A DNA stretch of 46,424 bases, from positions 1-46,424 of the forward strand of contig JADGQA010000003.1 in the NCBI GenBank assembly GCA_017882185.1. The letters are read 5' to 3'. Shown piece by piece: positions 9,457 through 18,607 of the stretch (its first letter is position 1; every line of letters starts with the position of its first letter). Source of the DNA: Bacteroidota bacterium. Its GTDB lineage: Bacteria; Bacteroidota; Ignavibacteria; UBA10030. Under the pieces are notes generated by a model, which worked only from the letters and a program-made list of their open reading frames with translations, was not told the origin of the DNA and made no database searches. Both the position numbers and the translations under genes were made by a program.

Positions 9457-10620
9457 TCAGGCAGCGATGGCACTCGTTACTTTCTCCGCCGCCTCTTTGA
9501 GAGTCCCTGCGACAAGGAATTTCAATCCGGAATTATTCAGAATGTCGGCTGCCAGGTCGGCATTAGTGCCGGCGAGGCGAATGACGATCGGGATCTGAAC
9601 ATCCACATTCTTGGCGGCCTCGACGACCCCGGTGGCAACGCGATCACAACGGACGATGCCGCCAAAAATATTGATGAGCACCGCTTTGACACTTGGATCT
9701 TTGAGGATTATTCTGAATCCCGCTTCGACGGTGGTCGCATTTGCACCTCCTCCGACATCAAGGAAATTGGCCGGCATCCCACCCGCCAGCTTGATGATAT
9801 CCATGGTTGCCATGGCAAGCCCGGCACCGTTGACCATACAGCCTACGTTTCCGTCCAGCTTGATATAGTTCAAATTCGAGGCCGACGCCTCAACTTCGAG
9901 TGGATCTTCTTCCTCGAGATCCCGCATTTCTGCATAATCGGGATGGCGCTCCAAAGCATTGTCATCAAAGTTGATCTTCGCGTCGAGCGCCAGAACATGC
10001 CCTTCCTGGGTAATGACGAGAGGATTAATCTCTGCAAGCGATGCGTCAGTCGCCTCGTACGCCTTGTAGAGGGCAAGAAAGAATTTGACCGCGTTCTTGA
10101 ACGCGTCACCCGTCAATCCCAATCCAAAACAGAGTTTGCGAGCTTGAAATTGAGTGAGGCCGACAATCGGATCAACCGCCTCCTTGAGAATCTTTTCTGG
10201 AGTCTCTGCAGCCACTTTCTCGATTTCAACTCCGCCCTCTGTGGACGCCATCACCACATTCTGCGAATTCGTTCGATCAAGCGTAATGCCGACATACATT
10301 TCCCGTGCGATGTTCATTCCTTGTTCAATGAGCAGACGGCGGACGATGCGTCCCTCGGGACCGGTCTGATGCGTTATCAACCTCATGCCGAGGATTTCTG
10401 CCGCTCGTTCACGAACCTCTTCCAGGCTTTGCGCCAATTTCACACCGCCTCCTTTTCCTCGTCCACCAGCATGAATCTGGGCTTTGACCACCCAAACGCT
10501 GCCACCGATTTTCTCGGCCGCCTTCACCGCTTCGTCAACGGTAAACGCAACTTGACCTCTCGGAACAGGTACATTGTACTTTTTGAGGATTTCCTTACCC
10601 TGGTACTCGTGTATTTTCAT
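9457..10620 (-). CDS. sucC: Succinyl-CoA synthetase (ADP-forming) beta subunit
   Basis: Beta subunit of the TCA-cycle enzyme that couples succinyl-CoA cleavage to NDP phosphorylation. About 387 aa, the normal length. The ATP-grasp domain begins [22 protein letters not shown] and continues with [18 protein letters not shown]. The CoA-ligase half carries [18 protein letters not shown] and [15 protein letters not shown]. The ORF track starts at a GTG (10623). The ATG directly after it (10620) is better spaced from a GGAG site. The alpha subunit gene sucD is not in the window, which is common when the two are unlinked. Confidence 0.96.
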   Translation of the reverse strand: MKIHEYQGKEILKKYNVPVPRGQVAFTVDEAVKAAEKIGGSVWVVKAQIHAGGRGKGGGVKLAQSLEEVRERAAEILGMRLITHQTGPEGRIVRRLLIEQGMNIAREMYVGITLDRTNSQNVVMASTEGGVEIEKVAAETPEKILKEAVDPIVGLTQFQARKLCFGLGLTGDAFKNAVKFFLALYKAYEATDASLAEINPLVITQEGHVLALDAKINFDDNALERHPDYAEMRDLEEEDPLEVEASASNLNYIKLDGNVGCMVNGAGLAMATMDIIKLAGGMPANFLDVGGGANATTVEAGFRIILKDPSVKAVLINIFGGIVRCDRVATGVVEAAKNVDVQIPIVIRLAGTNADLAADILNNSGLKFLVAGTLKEAAEKVTSAIAA

Positions 10621-10664
10621 CACTTACTCCGCAATTGTGTTGTTCCCCAAGAACCATCGTTTTC

Positions 10665-11159
10665 TCATTGCCCCTCGTTCGACGCTGATGACTGCCACTC
10701 TTCTACGGTTTTTGATGCTTCAAGGTATTCAGGGATCGGCACGAATACTTTTGCCGGTCTGCTAAGATTGCTCCGCGATTGAGAGGAATCTCCGCCTCCA
10801 TCCCACGCATATCCGATCGAACCAAAGTTTTGTACAAGCACGCGGTATTGTGCCTTCTCCAAGACTGATTTGATCAGTTCAGCATCATTGATCTCTGTCG
10901 ATTCAAATACTGTGGCCCAATCTTGCTGCACCTCCACGTCTTTGTGGTCAAGGCAGAACGTTCGTCCATGCACAATCTTGGAGCACTGCGGACACACCAG
11001 CTTCCTGCAGATAATACACACGCCGGTGGCGTTGATGGTTCGGTGGATTTCGCAAAGCTCGCGTTCTGCTGCTGCAAAAAGAACTCCGCAATGAGGACAG
11101 AAATCGCTGTCTTCGGTTACTTCTTCACTGCACTGTGAGCAGTTATCATACTGTGTCAT
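10665..11159 (-). CDS. Zinc-ribbon / B-box-like protein with DUF2007-like C-terminus
   Basis: A small cytosolic-looking protein of unknown role. A double-Cys zinc ribbon (CSQCSEEV...FCPHCG) is followed by a B-box-like cluster: CEIHRTINATGVCIICRKLVCPQC, then CLDH. The C-terminal part, INDAELIKSVLEKAQYRVLVQN and later AKVFVPIPEYLEASKTVEEW, matches the layout of DUF2007 'putative signal transducing' domains. The track start is a GTG at 11171; I prefer the ATG at 11159. It is transcribed towards sucC, 44 bp apart. Function is not known; protein or RNA binding is only a guess. Confidence 0.7.
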   Translation of the reverse strand: MTQYDNCSQCSEEVTEDSDFCPHCGVLFAAAERELCEIHRTINATGVCIICRKLVCPQCSKIVHGRTFCLDHKDVEVQQDWATVFESTEINDAELIKSVLEKAQYRVLVQNFGSIGYAWDGGGDSSQSRSNLSRPAKVFVPIPEYLEASKTVEEWQSSASNEGQ

Positions 11160-11222
11160 TGTTCCATCCACTCAGGCACTCAGAGGGATCGAGTGCACAT
11201 TCCGTTCGCAGCATCACACAGT

Positions 11223-11253
11223 CGAAATTAGGAATGATTTTTCAATAAAACAA
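11223..11253 (-). promoter_or_regulatory. Putative promoter of the zinc-ribbon gene
   Basis: The minus strand shows TTG, 20 bp of mostly A/T, then TAATTTCG, about 60 bp upstream of the chosen start. This is one of the best matches in the window to the TTG / TAnnTTTG promoter form. Confidence 0.5.
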
Positions 11254-11302
11254 TTTGATTGCGCGGGCGTTCATGGGGCGCTGAGGTCGAAAGGCTCAGT
11301 AA

Positions 11303-11512
11303 TCATCCACCACTGATCAGATGGATTACCTCAACTTGATCACCCTCTCTGAAAGAAGCCGTCTCTCTTTTCTCCCTCTTGATCAAATCACCATTGATCT
11401 TGATAACGAGGCTCTTGAATGAATAGTTCTTGAGAACGAGCAATTCAGAAATCGTCAACGACTGCTTGGTCGTCTCCAGAAATTCTTCCCTATTGTTAAG
11501 AACAATCTTCAT
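11303..11512 (-). CDS. ThiS/MoaD-like sulfur carrier protein
   Basis: A small beta-grasp carrier (69 aa from the MKIVLNN start) ending in the diagnostic Gly-Gly (IHLISGG). That end is adenylated by an E1-like partner and converted to a thiocarboxylate. The longer ORF start at 11542 overlaps thiF. The ATG at 11512 has GGGAG about 11 bases upstream and follows the thiF stop by a few bases. It sits directly downstream of the ThiF-like gene and the tungsten-type AOR gene. By context it more likely serves pterin dithiolene synthesis than thiamine, although the sequence alone looks ThiS-like. Neither thi nor moa genes are present here to settle this. Confidence 0.8.
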   Translation of the reverse strand: MKIVLNNREEFLETTKQSLTISELLVLKNYSFKSLVIKINGDLIKREKRETASFREGDQVEVIHLISGG

Positions 11513-11516
11513 TGGT

Positions 11517-12182
11517 CTAGTCACTCCCAAGCATGAGTTCAAGAGCCAGGTTCGCCATCATGTTCGCGACAATCCCTACGCGCGGAGCAAGCGGTGGGTT
11601 ATCATCGCTGGCTTCCGACTGCTGATCTCCCACGATGTACAAATTACCAGATCGCATCGATCCGATAAGATCGTTTTTTCCCCAGCCTGCCATTCCCACG
11701 CCTGATATCAGCGGCATCGACGGAAATGCAGTCTGAACACATTCTATGAGCATTTCTTTCATTTCCGCCCGGTCAAATGCTTCCAGGACTATATCGCAAC
11801 CGGAAAAAAGATCAGCGATGAGCGATGGCGTCAACTCCGCGAGATGTGCAAGCACGGCGATTGATGGATTGACCCTTCTCACATTCTCTTTTAACGCAAT
11901 GGCTTTATAGGATCCCACCTGGTCAGAGAAGTAATACTGACGGTTGAGGTTGCCCTCTTCGACTTTGTCAAAATCAACAAGAACGAGCGATCCAAGACCA
12001 ACCCTCGCAAGCGATATTGCCGCGTTTGAACCTAGTCCGCCACAGCCTGCAATCCCAACTGTCTTTCTCTTCAAAATTCTTTTGATATCGTCAACACGCA
12101 TCGTCGCAGAACCGAGGTTAATTCTAGAAAGAATACCCCCGAAGGACGGATCAAGGAATGTAATCAAGAATAGCCGCGACAT
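11517..12182 (-). CDS. ThiF/MoeB/HesA-family adenylyltransferase
   Basis: An E1-like enzyme (221 aa) that activates the C-terminal Gly of a ubiquitin-like sulfur carrier with ATP. The nucleotide-binding motif is GIAGCGGLGSNAA. LVLVDFDKVEEGNLNRQYY, with the conserved D..V...NLNRQ, follows, then DIVLEAFDRAEMK. It is shorter than MoeB: no rhodanese domain and no clear CxxC zinc pairs are seen. This is typical of ThiF-like partners found beside AOR genes. The ATG begins immediately after the AOR stop (TAGATG), and the carrier gene follows by a few bases, giving the operon AOR-thiF-thiS. Confidence 0.87.
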   Translation of the reverse strand: MSRLFLITFLDPSFGGILSRINLGSATMRVDDIKRILKRKTVGIAGCGGLGSNAAISLARVGLGSLVLVDFDKVEEGNLNRQYYFSDQVGSYKAIALKENVRRVNPSIAVLAHLAELTPSLIADLFSGCDIVLEAFDRAEMKEMLIECVQTAFPSMPLISGVGMAGWGKNDLIGSMRSGNLYIVGDQQSEASDDNPPLAPRVGIVANMMANLALELMLGSD

Positions 12183-14363
12183 CTATCTGAGATTGAGCTC
12201 ACCTCGATCGTACTTCCCGTGCAGCTCAACGAGTTCAGGCAAATCCATTCCCAGCTTCTTCAGCCGTTCCATCGTCGGCACACCATTCGCATCCCAACCA
12301 CGGCGTATGTACACTGCATCGAGGAGCTGTTCATAACGTCCTTCACGATATTTCCTCGTAGCCATCATTTTCTCTTCAAGGGTTCTGTCTGCAGGATCGA
12401 ACCCCACCGTCTCTTTCAGCTGTTTGTCGTAACGATCCTGGCGTGATAGGTACTCCTCCTTTGTGACCGGGCCGGCAGCGCGATACGGTTGCGCATCCCA
12501 TTTTCTGGTCCCATATCCCATCCGTAGATTGAACATTCTCTGATACTGATAGACTCGTTCAGAGTCTTCGATCAATCGCTCTTTGTCAAATGGACGTCCT
12601 GTCACGGCTTTATATATCGTGATATAATTGTCGACGTGTTCAGGTACCTTGGCGGGTTCACTCGTTTCCGCATTATCTGACGGTTCCACATCATTCCAGG
12701 GCAGTTTGCAGAACCCGCACAATCCAAACCAGGTTCTGAACATCGGGAAATAATAGAGGGCTTCGGCTTTGTTCTCAAATGTCGGGATCTGGTTGTTCAC
12801 CATATCCATAAAGATGAGCCAGGCCTCATCGTGCTGCGGTCCCTTATTGGTCATTGCGTATCCACCCTGTTGCGCAAGAGATTCCTTGGACATGTATTGT
12901 GAGTACTCGAGGCCTTTGTTCTCCATCCCAATGTCCTGGAGGAACTGCGCGTCGCCCCATCCTTTTTCAACGAACAGTCGCTTCAGCTTGCGGACACCGA
13001 TTCCAGCCGTCTTCCCGAATCCTTCGCCGCGAGCGAGCTGATGCAATAACTCCATTGCCGAGTCCGCGTTACCGAAATTGAGCTTCAGTCCGCCTGTCCT
13101 GGCCTGATTGAGTATCCCTTTTTCGTAGCATTCCATCAGGAAGGCAATCGTCGTTCCCCACGTGATTGTGCAAATCCCGTACGTATCACAATAAAAATTC
13201 ACTTCGATGACGTAGTCCGGATTAAAAATACCTGCGTTGGAGGCAATACCTGCGGCCGTTTCATATTCAGGCCCATCGACGATGACACATTGGCCCTTGT
13301 ACGGTCCTGAGCGAAGAACGTAATTGTTGACCCCCTTGGCGCAGCTCATATGACAACCCAGCCAGCATCCGTCGAACGATCCTTGTTCGAACCGAGACTT
13401 CCACGTTTCCGAATCAATATACCCCATCACATTCTTATTGCTGCCAAATTGGAAGTTGTTGATCGGCAGTAAATCATAATCGTTCATGATTTCCACGAGG
13501 TGCGCCGTCCCTTTTGCCCTCATCTGGTTTTGCTGATCGTCGAGCTCCTTGATCTCCTTGTTAAACCGTTGACCCCGCTCAATGATTGACTTCAAATCGA
13601 CAACATTGTTCACGTCCGCATCAACTCTCGCCACGAGTGCGACAATAGCTTTGATTTTCTTGTCCCGGAACACCGTACCTATGCCACCCCGACCTGCCTG
13701 TTTTAGCCGCACGCGCTTCTTTTTCTTGTCGTAGAAGCTGAAATTCAACATGCCAATCAAGGAATGTTCCGCGGCAACGCCGGTGGACACAACCGCGATC
13801 TTCATTTTGTCCTGTTCGGTCTTGCTATACATCTCGGTCAAGGCTTCAGCAAGCTCATGGCTGTTCACGGGATCCGAAGGTGCTTCTTCAATCCTGATGT
13901 GTCCTCCCTTTCGAACGTCAAGAATAATGATGACATCACGATCCGCTTTCCCCTGAAGCTCAAGGGCGTCGAATCCGCAGATTTTCAGGAATGGCCCAAA
14001 CCATCCGCCAACGTTGCTATCCATGGCAGACTCGGTTTGCGGCGAAATCGTCACGACGAGAGATTTGCCGGTACCGGAGTATTGCGTAACACCGCACACT
14101 GGTCCACCCGAGATTACAATTTCATTCTCCGGGTCATTCCACTTCGTGGTCGGGGTCGTAGCGTCCCAAAGATACTTCAGACCATACCCTTTCCCGCCTA
14201 TGAATTTCTCCTTCATTGACAGAGGAACATCCTTGATTTTGATCGTACTGTCGGACAGATTGACGTACAGCGTCTTGTCCGAATAGCCTTTCTCCATCGG
14301 CGTAATTTCGTATCTCAGCTCTTGTACCAACTTTCGCGTTTCGACGTCATCCATAATTTCCAC
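12183..14363 (-). CDS. Aldehyde ferredoxin oxidoreductase family (tungsten enzyme)
   Basis: A large AOR-family enzyme that would oxidise aldehydes to acids with a tungsten or molybdenum bis-pterin cofactor and a [4Fe-4S] cluster. In track numbering, GGKGYGLKYLWD (58-69) and the pterin-binding DSNVGGWFGPFLK (117-129) are clear. The cluster cysteines read C335-WLG-C339-HMS-C343, with a downstream pair at 551/554 (GLCGFC). The Pyrococcus AOR spacing is CxxC-x3-C, so the first gap here is one residue longer. At 728 aa it exceeds the usual 600-650. Start: the track begins at a GTG (14369) fused to the ribosome site; the next GTG (14363) is about seven bases from AGGAG; the ATG at 14354 is further. 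Substrate unknown. Confidence 0.92.
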   Translation of the reverse strand: MEIMDDVETRKLVQELRYEITPMEKGYSDKTLYVNLSDSTIKIKDVPLSMKEKFIGGKGYGLKYLWDATTPTTKWNDPENEIVISGGPVCGVTQYSGTGKSLVVTISPQTESAMDSNVGGWFGPFLKICGFDALELQGKADRDVIIILDVRKGGHIRIEEAPSDPVNSHELAEALTEMYSKTEQDKMKIAVVSTGVAAEHSLIGMLNFSFYDKKKKRVRLKQAGRGGIGTVFRDKKIKAIVALVARVDADVNNVVDLKSIIERGQRFNKEIKELDDQQNQMRAKGTAHLVEIMNDYDLLPINNFQFGSNKNVMGYIDSETWKSRFEQGSFDGCWLGCHMSCAKGVNNYVLRSGPYKGQCVIVDGPEYETAAGIASNAGIFNPDYVIEVNFYCDTYGICTITWGTTIAFLMECYEKGILNQARTGGLKLNFGNADSAMELLHQLARGEGFGKTAGIGVRKLKRLFVEKGWGDAQFLQDIGMENKGLEYSQYMSKESLAQQGGYAMTNKGPQHDEAWLIFMDMVNNQIPTFENKAEALYYFPMFRTWFGLCGFCKLPWNDVEPSDNAETSEPAKVPEHVDNYITIYKAVTGRPFDKERLIEDSERVYQYQRMFNLRMGYGTRKWDAQPYRAAGPVTKEEYLSRQDRYDKQLKETVGFDPADRTLEEKMMATRKYREGRYEQLLDAVYIRRGWDANGVPTMERLKKLGMDLPELVELHGKYDRGELNLR

Positions 14364-14419
14364 TCTCACTCTCCTGATCCATAACCTATTGCGGCAAAAA
14401 ACTCCTCAAGACACTCTTT

Positions 14420-14450
14420 GAAATATAGCAAGGATTCGATCGAAACCCAA
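14420..14450 (-). promoter_or_regulatory. Putative promoter of the AOR-thiF-thiS operon
   Basis: The minus strand carries TTG, 20 bp, TATATTTC, about 55 bp upstream of the AOR start. It lies back to back with the plus-strand candidate for the transporter operon, so this roughly 200-bp gap is the control region for the whole island. No Moco-riboswitch-like structure or ModE-type palindrome was recognised. Confidence 0.5.
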
Positions 14451-14487
14451 TGTCACCATTCTCAACTTTGGGAAGCTTTTCGTCGAT

Positions 14488-14518
14488 TTGCTGTAAAAGA
14501 AAATGATTCTTACACTGT
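14488..14518 (+). promoter_or_regulatory. Putative promoter of the tungstate/molybdate transport operon
   Basis: On the plus strand TTG is followed after 20 bp by TACACTGT, about 50 bp before the transporter ATG. The spacing matches the other candidates, but the second box is a weak match to TAnnTTTG. Confidence 0.4.
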
Positions 14519-14566
14519 GCGAGGATAGTTCTTCGATTGATTGCCCGATTATGGAGAAGGAGATCG

Positions 14567-15547
14567 ATGGGACGAATATGGATACCGGTTCTTGCGATTG
14601 CGGTGCTGATTGTCTTCAGCACTGCGGGATGTCAGAACAGTATGAGCGCAAATCAGCAACTCACGATCTTTCACGCCGGCAGCCTGACGGTTCCCTTTGA
14701 TCGAATCATTGATGGATTCAAAAAGGAACACCCGGGTGTAGAAGTGTTGAGAGAAATTGCAGGAAGCAGAGAATGCGCAAGAAAAATCTCCGAACTTCAT
14801 CAATCGTGCGATGTGTTTGCCTCGGCAGACTATGCTGTCATCGACAATCTTCTCATCCCCGATTACGCAGATTGGGATTTGAAATTCGCGACCAACGAAA
14901 TGAGCATCGTTTTCACCGACAAATCAAGACGCGCGGCCGACATCAATCCACAGAATTGGTTTGACATCCTCCAGGACAAGAATGTATCATTTGGGAGATC
15001 TGATCCCAACGCTGACCCTTGCGGTTACCGCACCATCATCACGATGAAACTTGCCGAACGATACTACGGCAAGAGCGGTTTGGCTGATCAGTTGTTGGCC
15101 AAGAACATTGAATACATCCGACCCAAGGAAGTTGATTTGCTCGCCTTGCTCGAGGTCGGAGAGCTCGACTATATTTTTATCTATCGTTCCGTTGCTGAAC
15201 AGCACGGCTTACGATACCTGAATCTGCCGGATGAGATCAATCTCAAAAGCCCGGAATTTGAGGATTATTACAAACAGGCATCGGTTGAGTTGGACGGCAA
15301 GAAACCGGACGAAAAAATCACTCAAGTTGGAGCTTCCATGGTCTACGGGGTGACAATTCCGAAAAATGCATCGAATCCTTCTCTGGCCAAAACATTTATC
15401 CACTACTTGATGGACAAGAATAAAGGGTTGAAGGTCCTGGCAGACCTGGGACAGCCGACGGTTGTTCCAACTTTCTGCTCAACGTACGACAAATTGCCGG
15501 ACGAGTTGAGACCGTATGCAAACAAACCGGAGCAACGAATCCCTTGA
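14567..15547 (+). CDS. Tungstate/molybdate ABC transporter substrate-binding lipoprotein (WtpA-like)
   Basis: The periplasmic oxyanion receptor of an ABC importer. The ATG at 14567 has AAGGAG just upstream; the longer track start at 14537 is a TTG. A lipoprotein signal ends in FSTAGC (Cys22), so the protein is membrane-tethered. The mature N-terminus has TIFHAGSLTVPF, typical of the WtpA/ModA-like family, followed by REIAGSRECARKISEL and DVFASADYAVID. The C-terminal lobe has a QVGASMVYGVTIPKNA-type strand. Tungstate is favoured over molybdate by the resemblance to archaeal WtpA and the facing AOR gene. That specificity is an inference. Confidence 0.9.
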   Translation: MGRIWIPVLAIAVLIVFSTAGCQNSMSANQQLTIFHAGSLTVPFDRIIDGFKKEHPGVEVLREIAGSRECARKISELHQSCDVFASADYAVIDNLLIPDYADWDLKFATNEMSIVFTDKSRRAADINPQNWFDILQDKNVSFGRSDPNADPCGYRTIITMKLAERYYGKSGLADQLLAKNIEYIRPKEVDLLALLEVGELDYIFIYRSVAEQHGLRYLNLPDEINLKSPEFEDYYKQASVELDGKKPDEKITQVGASMVYGVTIPKNASNPSLAKTFIHYLMDKNKGLKVLADLGQPTVVPTFCSTYDKLPDELRPYANKPEQRIP

Positions 15548-16347
15548 ATACGCTCCTGAGGAATAGCCGCACGCTGCAGCTTGCCTTCACATTTCTCGGG
15601 GGCCTCCTGCTTCTGTTCATCGTTGCGCCAATTGCAGGAATGTACTTCGGAACATCCCTGCACGCGCTCACTGATTCGGCAAACAACAAAGAAGTGCAGG
15701 ACAGCATTTGGCTGAGTCTTTGGACCTCAATGGCCGGGACGGTGCTATTTTCCTTCCTTGCGATACCATTCGCATACGTGTTGGCAAGGAAGGATTTTCC
15801 CTTCAAGAACCTGGTTCATGCCATCATTGATATTCCAATCATCATCCCACACTCTGCAGCCGGTATCGCGGTGTTGGGGATCGTGAGCAGAGATAGTGTT
15901 CTCGGAAAAATGGCGGATACTTTTGGGCTGAGATTTGTTGGTCACCCGGCCGGAATCATTGTAGCAATGGCCTTCGTGAGTATACCATTCCTCGTCAACG
16001 CAGCGCGCGACGGTTTTTCGGCGGTCCCGGAAAGGCTTGAAAAGATTGCCCTGACCCTCGGCGCATCGCCTGTCAGGGTGTTTTTCACGGTTTCATTGCC
16101 GCTCGCTTGGCGTTCGATCCTCTCCGGTTTCATCCTGATGTGGGGCCGGGGCATGAGCGAATTTGGCGCCGTCATCATTGTCGCCTACAACCCGCAAACA
16201 GCACCGGTGATGATTTACGAACGATTTACATCGTACGGACTTCAGTATTCGCTTCCAGTCGCGGCCTTGTTTGTTACAGTCTGTCTTGCACTCTTCCTCA
16301 TTCTTCGCCTGATCAAGAAACAGGTTCGTCATGTTGAAGCTCGATAA
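15544..16347 (+). CDS. Tungstate/molybdate ABC transporter permease
   Basis: An inner-membrane permease (267 aa) with about six hydrophobic segments. The binding-protein-dependent transport signature is present as EKIALTLGASPVRVFFTVSLPLAWRSILSG, the EAA loop that docks on the ATPase. GRGMSEFGAVIIVAYNP and PVMIYERF are characteristic of ModB/WtpB-type permeases. The start is a TTG overlapping the TGA of the binding-protein gene (TTGA). The 3' end overlaps the ATPase gene by 17 bp, so the three subunits are translationally coupled. Confidence 0.92.
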   Translation: MNTLLRNSRTLQLAFTFLGGLLLLFIVAPIAGMYFGTSLHALTDSANNKEVQDSIWLSLWTSMAGTVLFSFLAIPFAYVLARKDFPFKNLVHAIIDIPIIIPHSAAGIAVLGIVSRDSVLGKMADTFGLRFVGHPAGIIVAMAFVSIPFLVNAARDGFSAVPERLEKIALTLGASPVRVFFTVSLPLAWRSILSGFILMWGRGMSEFGAVIIVAYNPQTAPVMIYERFTSYGLQYSLPVAALFVTVCLALFLILRLIKKQVRHVEAR

Positions 16348-17389
16348 CATTTCCGTCACCGCCGGAAGTTTTCAACTGAAGAATGTCAGCTTCAACGTTG
16401 AACGGGGAGACTATTTTGTCATTCTCGGTCCATCGGGAGCGGGCAAGAGTGTTCTGCTCGAAGCGATTGCCGGTCTGCGCAAACCTGATTCTGGCACTAT
16501 TCATCTTCGCGGTGTCGATATCACTGGAGAGAGAATTCAGAAGAGAAACATTAGCATCGTATATCAGGACGCTGATTTGTTTCCCCATCTCTCTGTCTAT
16601 GAGAACATCGCTTATCCTTTGAAAAGCAGAAAAGAAGAGGGCGTCAAGGATAAGGTATTGGTAGCCGCGGAGCTGGTTGGTATACAAGACAAGCTTCATC
16701 GGAAACCGGATACTCTTTCCGGTGGCGAATACCAGCGTGTCTCGCTGGCGCGGAGCATTGCAGCCGATTCCGACATCATCCTGCTTGATGAACCCCTCTC
16801 ATCGATTGATTCGAAGGCGCGCGGAGACTTGAGAGCTCTCTTGAGGAGAATCAACCGCAAGGGAATTACCGTGATCCACGTGACGCACGACTACGAAGAG
16901 GCTATTTCCGTGGCGAACAAAATCGCGATCATGGAGCACGGCGAAGTCGTGCACGTTGATTCGCCTGAGGAAATTTTTAAACATCCTAAATCAGAATTTG
17001 TTGCTCATTTTATCGGTGTCAAGAATTTTCTCGGGGGTTCGCTGCGGAGCATTTCCAAAAGTGATCTGAAGACATTCACGACCAAGGGGCTCTCGATTTT
17101 CTGTCTTACTGATGCACCGGATGGCGAGGCATTCCTGATGATCGGTCCGGATGAGATCAGCATCGCGAATTCTCGACAGGCGACAAGCAACCGGAATCAA
17201 TTCATTGGAACAATCAAGGACATTGCGCAAGCGCGACTTGGCTGTGAGGTGACCGTGGACATCGGGTGTGACCTAGTCGTTACCATTTCTTCCGAAGCAA
17301 GGAAATCATTGAACCTCGAAATAGGGGGAGAAACGTGGGTGAGCTTCAAAGCATCCTCGTGCAAAATCTATAGGTCGGGAGACCTGTGA
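16331..17389 (+). CDS. Tungstate/molybdate ABC transporter ATP-binding protein
   Basis: The ATPase subunit (352 aa). Walker A is GPSGAGKS (33-40), a Q-loop follows in IVYQDADLFPHLSV, the signature is TLSGGEYQR (from 128), Walker B is DIILLDEPLSS (147-157), and the switch His is in VTHDYEEA. The region after about 235 forms a C-terminal oxyanion/regulatory-type domain as in ModC and related MOI importers, giving a possible feedback site for intracellular oxyanion. It overlaps both the permease gene and moeA (GTGA). Confidence 0.92.
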   Translation: MLKLDNISVTAGSFQLKNVSFNVERGDYFVILGPSGAGKSVLLEAIAGLRKPDSGTIHLRGVDITGERIQKRNISIVYQDADLFPHLSVYENIAYPLKSRKEEGVKDKVLVAAELVGIQDKLHRKPDTLSGGEYQRVSLARSIAADSDIILLDEPLSSIDSKARGDLRALLRRINRKGITVIHVTHDYEEAISVANKIAIMEHGEVVHVDSPEEIFKHPKSEFVAHFIGVKNFLGGSLRSISKSDLKTFTTKGLSIFCLTDAPDGEAFLMIGPDEISIANSRQATSNRNQFIGTIKDIAQARLGCEVTVDIGCDLVVTISSEARKSLNLEIGGETWVSFKASSCKIYRSGDL

Positions 17390-18573
17390 TCATGACCTCA
17401 CTGGAATCTGCGTTCGACATCATTCGACACGACTGCGAGGTTCTCGACACCGAACGAATCGAATTGACAGAAAGTCTCAATCGAGTACTTCGGGAGGACG
17501 TCATTTCCGATATCGACATGCCTCCCTTCGACAAGTCTGCTGTGGATGGCTATGCTTGCAGGAAAGAGGATATCAGGAGTTTGCTTACCGTCGTCGAAAC
17601 GATCCCGGCCGGCGTTCAGCCACAACGGACAATCGGGAACAATCAGTGTTCAAAAATCATGACGGGAGCAGTCATGCCCGAGGGTGCTGATTGCGTGCTG
17701 CTGCGCGAAGAAGTTGAAGTTGAAGTAGATGGCCACGGGAAAATCCGATTTAAGCGTGAAACAACCGCGGTGAACATTTGCTTTAAGGGAGAAGATGTCG
17801 TTGTTGGACAGAAACTGCTCTCAACAGGCGCGAGAATCACTTCGAGCCAAGTCGCAGCAATGGCTCTTGCCGGATATGCGAGTCCTCTCGTGAGCCGAAA
17901 ACCCAATGTTGGCATCATCGCAACCGGCGATGAAATCGTTGAACCTTCCATTCGTCCCGGACAATCACAAATCCGCAACAGCAATTCGTATCAGCTGTTC
18001 GCACATTGCCAGCAGTTCGGCTGCAATCCGAAATACTATGGGATCGTCAAAGATGTCAACGAATCCATCGAGGCGATGATTCAGAAAGCAAGAGATGAGA
18101 ACGACGTGTTACTCCTGACGGGCGGCGTATCGGCCGGCGAACTCGACCTCGTTCCCGCCCTGCTGGGAAAAATTGGATTTCAGATTCTGTTCCAGGGGGT
18201 CGGAATTCAGCCCGGCAGGCCAGCGATTTTCGGTAGAGCCGGGCGCAAGTATGTCTTTGGGATCCCCGGCAGTCCGGTTGCGTCATTCATCGTCTTCGAA
18301 GTGCTCATCAAAGAATTGCTCGCCGCAATGATGGGATTGACAAGGTTTGTCAGCATTGCCCGGTGTGCGTTGGCCTGCGACGTGAAGAGACAGAAAACTA
18401 ATCGGATCGGATGGCGACCTGTTTCCATCACTCCTGACGGAAACGCGCATCCTGTCGAATATCACGGTACGGCACACATAAGCTCATACGCCCTTGCCGA
18501 TGGCGTAATCTCCATTCCTGTCGGCGTCACAGAAATGAAAGAGGGATCGATGGTAGATGTAAGACTCTTCTAA
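17386..18573 (+). CDS. moeA: Molybdopterin molybdenumtransferase (MoeA family)
   Basis: This enzyme inserts the metal into adenylylated pterin; MoeA paralogues in AOR-bearing organisms may handle tungsten. About 395 aa with the standard landmarks: MPPFDKSAVDGYA near residue 45, IMTGAVMPEGADCV, the MPT-binding TGGVSAGELDLVPALL, and GRKYVFGIPGSPVASF with the C-terminal beta-barrel domain IV. The GTG at 17386 overlaps the transporter TGA (GTGA), with GGGAG nearby; the ATG at 17392 is the alternative. Other cofactor genes (moaA, moaC, moaE, mogA) are absent here, so the rest of the pathway must be elsewhere. Confidence 0.94.
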   Translation: MIMTSLESAFDIIRHDCEVLDTERIELTESLNRVLREDVISDIDMPPFDKSAVDGYACRKEDIRSLLTVVETIPAGVQPQRTIGNNQCSKIMTGAVMPEGADCVLLREEVEVEVDGHGKIRFKRETTAVNICFKGEDVVVGQKLLSTGARITSSQVAAMALAGYASPLVSRKPNVGIIATGDEIVEPSIRPGQSQIRNSNSYQLFAHCQQFGCNPKYYGIVKDVNESIEAMIQKARDENDVLLLTGGVSAGELDLVPALLGKIGFQILFQGVGIQPGRPAIFGRAGRKYVFGIPGSPVASFIVFEVLIKELLAAMMGLTRFVSIARCALACDVKRQKTNRIGWRPVSITPDGNAHPVEYHGTAHISSYALADGVISIPVGVTEMKEGSMVDVRLF

Positions 18574-18607
18574 TTCTCTCAGAATCATTCCAACTCAAAG
18601 TCACCTC

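Noticed and set aside
11303-12182. Thiamine biosynthesis operon (thiS-thiF)
   Set aside because: No other thi gene is near; linkage to AOR, the importer and moeA favours a pterin-cofactor role.
14370-14566. Moco/Tuco riboswitch between the divergent metal operons
   Set aside because: The gap is short and no conserved riboswitch core was recognisable by eye.
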